From Gnetum montanum (taxonomy: Eukaryota > Streptophyta > Gnetopsida > Gnetales > Gnetaceae), in the NCBI GenBank assembly GCA_015680685.1, contig MNCI01005250.1, forward strand, positions 227,073 to 291,072: DNA of 64,000 nt, in the 5' to 3' direction. The notes beneath the pieces were generated by a model. That model saw nothing but the letters and a program-made list of their open reading frames with translations, did not search any database and was not told the DNA's origin. Shown here one piece after another: positions 58,926 to 64,000 of this stretch. Each line of letters begins with the position of its first letter. The first letter of the stretch is position 1. Both the position numbers and the translations under genes were made by a program.

Positions 58926-61711
58926 TCATGTAGTTCCTGGTGGCGATGGCTCCTCCATGGGTGCCTTTCCCTTGTCTTGTGCTCCAGGTCTTGGGATTTG
59001 ATGGCGTTGAAGTATGGCCTAGAGGTTCTCCTCTTCAGTTCGTGGATCCTATGTCGTCCATGCTAATGTTCTAATGTTTGATGGAGTCGACACCTCCCAT
59101 GGACATGGTAGTTGCTGAAACATTTTATTTGCCTTGACATACCAAGCCGCAAACACCCGTCGTTCCTCCTCGTAAGCTTTGGCTTTGTCTCTATATTCTT
59201 GAAAATCTGCAAGCTATTGAGCCAAGTTTGTTGTGACATCCTTTTTCCCCTGGTAGCTTGCTTTAACCACCTCAAGTTTAGAATTTGCAACCTCCAATTT
59301 TTGCAACAATTTCTTGCATTCCGCAAATTCTGTTTCATATTTGACATAGGTGGTGGCTACCTGTTGCTCAAGCTCTATTCTCGGGTGCCCTACTGTTAAC
59401 ATAGCAAGGTTGGCATACCGCAGGTTTGCCAACTCCATGTACTCTGTAAGGTCCTGGATCTGCAGGTCCCGGTTCTTAACTTCCACCTAGTGGGCAAATG
59501 CGTATGTGTCCAATATGACCCACTAGTCAATGTGTTGAGCACTGAGAGCGTTGATGTGGGCCTTGGCCATAGGGATCTCCTTCTCAATGATATGTTTATA
59601 CATCCCCACCTGGTCTCGGAAGTGCTCCTTTAACTTCTCATGCCATTTAGCCTCATTCTGCCACACGCTTATTTCAATAGCCATCTTTTGACGGATGGTG
59701 CGTACCTCCTCCATCGAGAGGGTTTGATTTTCCCTGGCTAAGCGGTTCATGTCCTAGTTGACTTTGATTAGTTGTTCTTGCAACTGTTGAAAATGTTCTT
59801 TGAGAACATTCTTTTGTTTCTCTACAGAGGTCAACCGAAGGTTATCAGCAACAAGATGTTTGTTTTCTTCTTGTAAGGCTTTGAGTGCCTTGGTATGTCC
59901 ATAAGTTTACGCTTGTGCTATAGAGGCATCCCAAACAGCCTTCTCTTTTTCTTCCGCCACCTTCTTATTCTCAGTTAATATTTTGGTAAGTTGGTCCATT
60001 CTGAAAGTGTCCAGCTGGTCCACGGGAACGAATTGAGAGGGATCTCGTTGTGGTGCTTACAGGGTCACGAGCCTTTCTTGCAATTTTTGCACTTTTGCTT
60101 TAGCATGCTCGGCCCTCATCTCTGTTAAGACCAGCTTCTTCTTGGTGGAAATGATATCTGATTAGATTGCTGTAACATCTTGTGGGATGTCAAACAAGGA
60201 CGTCATTACTTGTCATGTTTGTAGTAATCGGTCAAGTACATCCTCATGTTTCTCATGAGTCATTGAGGTTCCAGCTAGAGTTTGAGCATCCCATGCTCCT
60301 GTAAGATCTGCCGATGGCACAACAGGCACATTGAATGATTCTTTAATGTGGTCTACGACCACTTCTGTGGCTCCTACTGCATCCTGGTGTTGCATGACCA
60401 CCACTGTGGCCCCTTCACCAGTTTCTAATTGCACTTGAAAGGACGTAGAATTCCTTGAGATCTGTTGTGACCAAGTGCTCTCCCCTCCTCCTGTATGGAT
60501 GGACACTTCACCCCTTGCACAATCTAAAGAAATTGTGGGCTGTATGGCATCGTTGATGATGCAGAAGAGATTTGCGTCATCACGTCTTCCCCAACTGACT
60601 GTCTCAGCAATGGCCCTGAGATGGCTCATCGATGGTCTGTAATCTTGCAGCGGCGGTGGCGGTTGATCCTGTTGGCTCTGCCTCTTGTTGTTGGCTGGGT
60701 CCCGTGCTTGGAAGTTGGCTGGGTCCTGCAAGTTGAGTTGTAGTTGGCCCTGCTTTCTGTTCTTTTTCTTGTTTCGACCCCAGTGTCTCACCAGTGATTT
60801 TCCTTGTAGCTGGTGGCTTTAGCAGTTCGGCATATGAAGCATTTTGGGCTTTTCGGAGGACATCATTGTTGTATCCTCTAATACCAACACGTTTGCACAA
60901 CTTCCTGATAAGACAAGGGAAGGGTAATGTAAGCTTCTCTGTCTTTCGTTCTTCAAAATGCCTCAGAATCTCTGTAAAATATAGATGAGGCAAGTTAGCA
61001 TTAACCTTTCCCATCAACACTACACATCCTCTTGCCGCATATGTTGAAATTCCTTTTAAGCCTTTTGTGGGGAAGAGGTGATAAGTTCCTATTTTGAAAT
61101 AAATCCTCTTTTCCATTGTCAACTCCCCAAACGTCTTATCTTCCTTACCATACATCCTTTCCAACCAAACGTCGTGCATCAGGGTCTGAACGGGTAAACA
61201 ACTGAGTAACCTTTGGCCCTATATTTGGAAGGTTTAATACTTCTAAAATGGCCTAAATAGAGAAATCAAGAGTCACACCACAAATGTTAACCATGGTGCC
61301 TTGTTCTTTGTTGTGCCAAAATTGGTACATTTCCCCTAAGTACTAGGCATTGCTTTCAGAGAGGATAGGCCATAATGGGGACCCTATGAGGTGATCCCTA
61401 ACAACCTCCAAAGCAAATTCTGCAAAAGATCCAAAGTTTAATTCCACAATCACTGCAGTGAATATGGACTTCTCATGGATGGCCTAAACACAATCTTGGG
61501 GCAACGTGAGATGTTGTCCCTGTTCAGACACTGCAGTAGCTCCTCCATCTACTTGCCTTGATTGTACAGTAGCAGGGTCCTCTTAGTGGATACTAAATGA
61601 TTGTTCCTCCTACTCTACATGCTATCCAGTAGGAACTTGTCCTTCACCTCTCCTAGGTCGTTTTCTCCCACCTTGAGCAAGACCTTCCTGTTGTCCACAT
61701 TTTGGGGCTAT
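58926..61711 (-). pseudogene. ORF2 of element I (about 928 codons, few lesions)
   Basis: It has the same length and end as in H. The initiator position is ATA instead of ATG, right after TGTGATTGTAG. N-terminal domain (61179-60780): KIGTYHLFPTKGLKGIST, NANLPHLYFTEILRHF and RKAQNASYAELLKPP. A Pro/Gln/Thr-rich linker follows, with a +1-type shift near 60670, then RGEVSIHTGGGEST near 60490 and DHIKESFNVPVVP near 60320. The long C-terminal part (60150-59060) is Glu/Lys/Leu/Gln-rich with extended coiled-coil character (HLVADNLRLTSVEKQKNVLK, MAIEISVWQNEAKWHEKLKE). Isolated stops interrupt it. Function is unknown; no nuclease, polymerase or protease motif was seen. Confidence 0.75.
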
Positions 61712-62196
61712 CTACAATCACACAGGGCCAATCGTTAGTAAGGTTGTTACCAAAGTTAGGTTATACCTTACTACTTGCCTTAATGGATTTGCTTTATCTT
61801 CATGTGATGTTAATTAAAATATCCCCAAAAGATTATAATGTTGAATCCTCTTTGCTTAGGTGGTTTCCAAATCTAATTTTCCGTTATAATTAAGGGGATG
61901 AAATTATTTTTGACACATTTATCCTTAATTTTATAACTAATTACCCTTGATAATTTCCTTTGGGTGATGGAAAATTTCAAAAACATTATGTGCTATTCAG
62001 CATGTACCCCTCCCCCACGACTAAGCTGAACATTATGTGTTCAAGTGGGTTCAAACGGAATGAAAATCGGAGGACTAGCGAGCGAGATATGGGTACGAAA
62101 GCAAGGGACATGCAATCACAAGTCGTAGAGAGAAATTTGAAAAACTCCCCCCATGTGAATAGTTGAAAATGATGTTAAGTAGTGTAGGGGGTCATG
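61712..62196 (-). other. ORF2 leader of element I
   Basis: It is about 485 bases and homologous to 40716-41183 in H. It ends in TGTGATTGTAG, a splice-acceptor-like site. It carries the same G-rich run (GTGGGGGAGGGG, near 62007-62020). Confidence 0.5.
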
Positions 62197-62245
62197 TATA
62201 TATAGATTTGTGGGACGCGATATCACATACGTGATATTGCCGCCT
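62197..62245 (-). promoter_or_regulatory. Internal LTR-like promoter of element I
   Basis: On the minus strand, ATATCACGTATGTGATATCG (palindromic, 62217-62238) stands just upstream of a TATATATA box (62197-62204). Position and layout match H (41184-41290). Confidence 0.5.
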
Positions 62246-63530
62246 ATCAATGTTAAGGAACTATGGAATATACCAAATTTTTAAGACTTTTCTGAAGTTG
62301 ATGATGTAAACTAAGGACATGTGGATGCGTGTTAAAGGGTTCCAGGGTAATTTAACTAGTCCTGAAGGCACAAATAATTATGATGGTGTGGAATTAATCA
62401 ATAAGGGCCTCGGGTGGTAAGGGAGAGAAAAAGGCTATGTGATGGTTCATAGGAACGTTCGAATCAGAGGGATAGTAATAAGGGAAAGAATATTGTTGAA
62501 AACATGTTGAGCGTAATATATGATGTGTGGGAGATGTGTTATGAGTGAAAATTACAAAGAATTACGCAAGTGGGTCCTCCCCAAAGCAGGTTCCAACCTA
62601 TAACCACACTTAAAAGTGTACGTAGGCACTAGAAGGGTTAATTGTAATCTACATTGGTTCCACAAACCACACACATGTAAGTATCACTGGAATGAGGTAA
62701 GAATTCTACGCTATACAAGACACGAGCTATAATTACATGAATAGCAAGATGAGACAGACTATAGAAGGGATTGTAGAGATTGGGACATGAGGTAATTGAC
62801 TCAGGGCACAATGAATCTTGCATGTAAAGTATGATTAATGTGTCATTAACCCATCATTCCAAGATCAGGACCAAGTCCATTCCTCTGATCAGTGACACCG
62901 CATTGTTTCATCCCATGATGGATGACTACAAGAGTATTAGAACAACAAGGCGTACGATCACTTGGCATTTTGTTCAAGGGAGGAGTGATTTTTGCTTTGT
63001 GGCACTTTCTTTGTTTTGCTTTTTTTTCTTCTTCTTCTTCTTTTTTCGATTGCTAAATCCAGAGAAGCTGCCAACCTTCAGGAATGGGTGCATGTATTTC
63101 CACTGGGACCCCCTAAAACAGCATTGGATTTTTGAGTGCCTTTTGATTACTCTTACTTCCATTTTGCGTTAGATCTACAAGGATCTTAGTACAACCACGT
63201 TGCGTGATAATTTCCATAGACATCACCAAAGAGAATCCGTAAGTCCCCTTGATGTCATACCCTAATCATTCCCTCTTGATCCATCCCTCTTCATTCTGGG
63301 TACAATGAACACAAAATTAATTTTAAGTTTTAAGAATGTCAAGAATATCACTGTACCCTCGAACAGAACCTCTTATTTATAGAATGGATGAGTGGGTGTA
63401 ATGGGCTCACTGTCCAAATAATTGATCGCTTAAGACTCGATAACATAGAACACACCTTAACCAATGAGTCACATGAGTGTTTTATTNTTTTGAGCATGGT
63501 GAGGATTAATAAATGAAAGATGAGGATCCT
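62246..63530 (-). other. Spacer of element I, with ambiguous base
   Basis: It aligns with 41291-42690 of H. At 63487 a single N stands where H has about 200 further bases (A-rich run, gag stop and palindrome), so sequence is probably missing. A T-rich and TTC-repeat stretch lies at 63018-63046. No pol is seen. Confidence 0.7.
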
Positions 63531-64000
63531 TGCATGTTGGAAATATCAAAACTTGGTCATACTTACCCCATTGGGGTTCACACACCTGATTATAGTAAGC
63601 ATAGTGGGGTAATTTATAAGATGTGGTTCTCGAGTAAAGAGTTGACCCACTATGATACTTGAGACTGTAAGATGGTATGCAAGGATCAGGATGTCGCTCT
63701 CCATGGCTATATTCATTGGGCCATATGGTTGTTGGTGTGTTAATTGGTGGGCTTGATGAAGTGAGATGAGGTGTTGGGTTCGAAGAGAAGGATGCACCAC
63801 ACTGTTGGACTTGTGTTGAGTTGGAGAATGCGGTGGCCTTGGAACTGTGTTGTCCCTTCCTACGGTCATGTCTAAAGAAGGGACGTTTTCAATGTTAATG
63901 AGGTCTCTCATTGCTATTGGCAATAGTAGCACAAGTAACATTCGTGGGTTGTTGCTGTGGTGCAGACACTTCAGGAACAGTTGGTGGCAATGTAGAAGAA
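63531..64000 (-). pseudogene. gag C-terminal tail of element I (partial)
   Basis: Minus-strand frames give the Pro/Ser/Thr/His-rich tail of gag as in H (42700-43200), for example the segment with P-x-x-P-N-E-Y-S-H near 63700. The frame shifts near 63890. The capsid core and zinc knuckle would lie beyond the window. Confidence 0.7.

Larger units (their letters stand above)
57887..64000 (-). mobile_element. Element I: non-autonomous gag + ORF2 element, runs off the window
   Basis: On the minus strand, from the right edge: the tail of gag, a spacer with one ambiguous base (63487), a promoter-like segment, leader, ORF2 (61711-58926), a polypurine tract and the 3' LTR (57887-58743). The 5' LTR and most of gag lie beyond the window, so its target duplication cannot be checked; the left flank is AATTT. 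It is the closest relative of H here. Confidence 0.9.

Noticed and set aside
60604-60791. Possible programmed frameshift in the ORF2 linker
   Set aside because: Both H and I change frame in this linker, but in different directions and at different places (near 39590 in H, near 60670 in I). These are independent mutations, not a conserved recoding site.

Overview
The window looks like nuclear DNA of a large-genome seed plant; a conifer or other gymnosperm would fit, but nothing here proves it. One compact intron-containing gene of a land-plant family (chloroplast J8-type DnaJ) sits in about 64 kb of old, nested Ty3/gypsy-type LTR retrotransposons with LINE and possible SINE debris. There is no bacterial, phage, rRNA or CRISPR content. 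Almost every retroelement frame carries stops or frameshifts.

Layout. Element A (1459-7781, +) is complete, with two LTRs, a 5-bp target duplication, a gag relic, no pol and a shrunken ORF2. Element B (about 7787-14142, +) is 5'-truncated and keeps a full-length but broken ORF2 and its 3' LTR. Fragment C (14180-16240, -) is another ORF2 relic. Element D (16252-24330, +) carries gag, protease, RT, RNase H and a truncated integrase. Element E (24331-30809, -) has a gag relic, a spacer interrupted by solo LTR F (25728-26724, +), and a 5' LTR enlarged by internal duplications. Then come a SINE-like piece, two LINE reverse-transcriptase fragments (30945-31200 and 32820-33840) and AT-rich DNA. Element G (36284-51105, -) carries gag and a partial pol; its 3' LTR was split by element H (36846-45653, -), which has a perfect 5-bp target duplication (ACAAG) and is among the least decayed elements here. 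The gene lies at 54668-55351 with its promoter at about 54000-54530 and a poly(A) signal at 55610. Element I (57887 to beyond 64000, -) fills the right end.

All these elements share LTR ends of the form TGATGAG...CTCATCA and a primer-binding site starting TGGCGCC or a near match, which resembles the tRNA-Asp class used by plant Tat/Athila-type elements. They fall into pol-bearing elements (D, G) and elements without pol that carry gag plus a second large ORF of about 2.79 kb (A, B, E, H, I; ORF2 only in C). In the best copies ORF2 has its own upstream region with a TATA-like box and GATATC palindromes resembling the LTR U3, and a conserved 3' splice-site-like TGTGATTGTAG immediately before its start. 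A plausible reading is a gag-plus-ORF2 family mobilised in trans by pol-bearing relatives, with ORF2 transcribed from a duplicated LTR-type promoter. This is the most unusual signal in the window. It rests on comparing copies within the window by eye, not on database searches.
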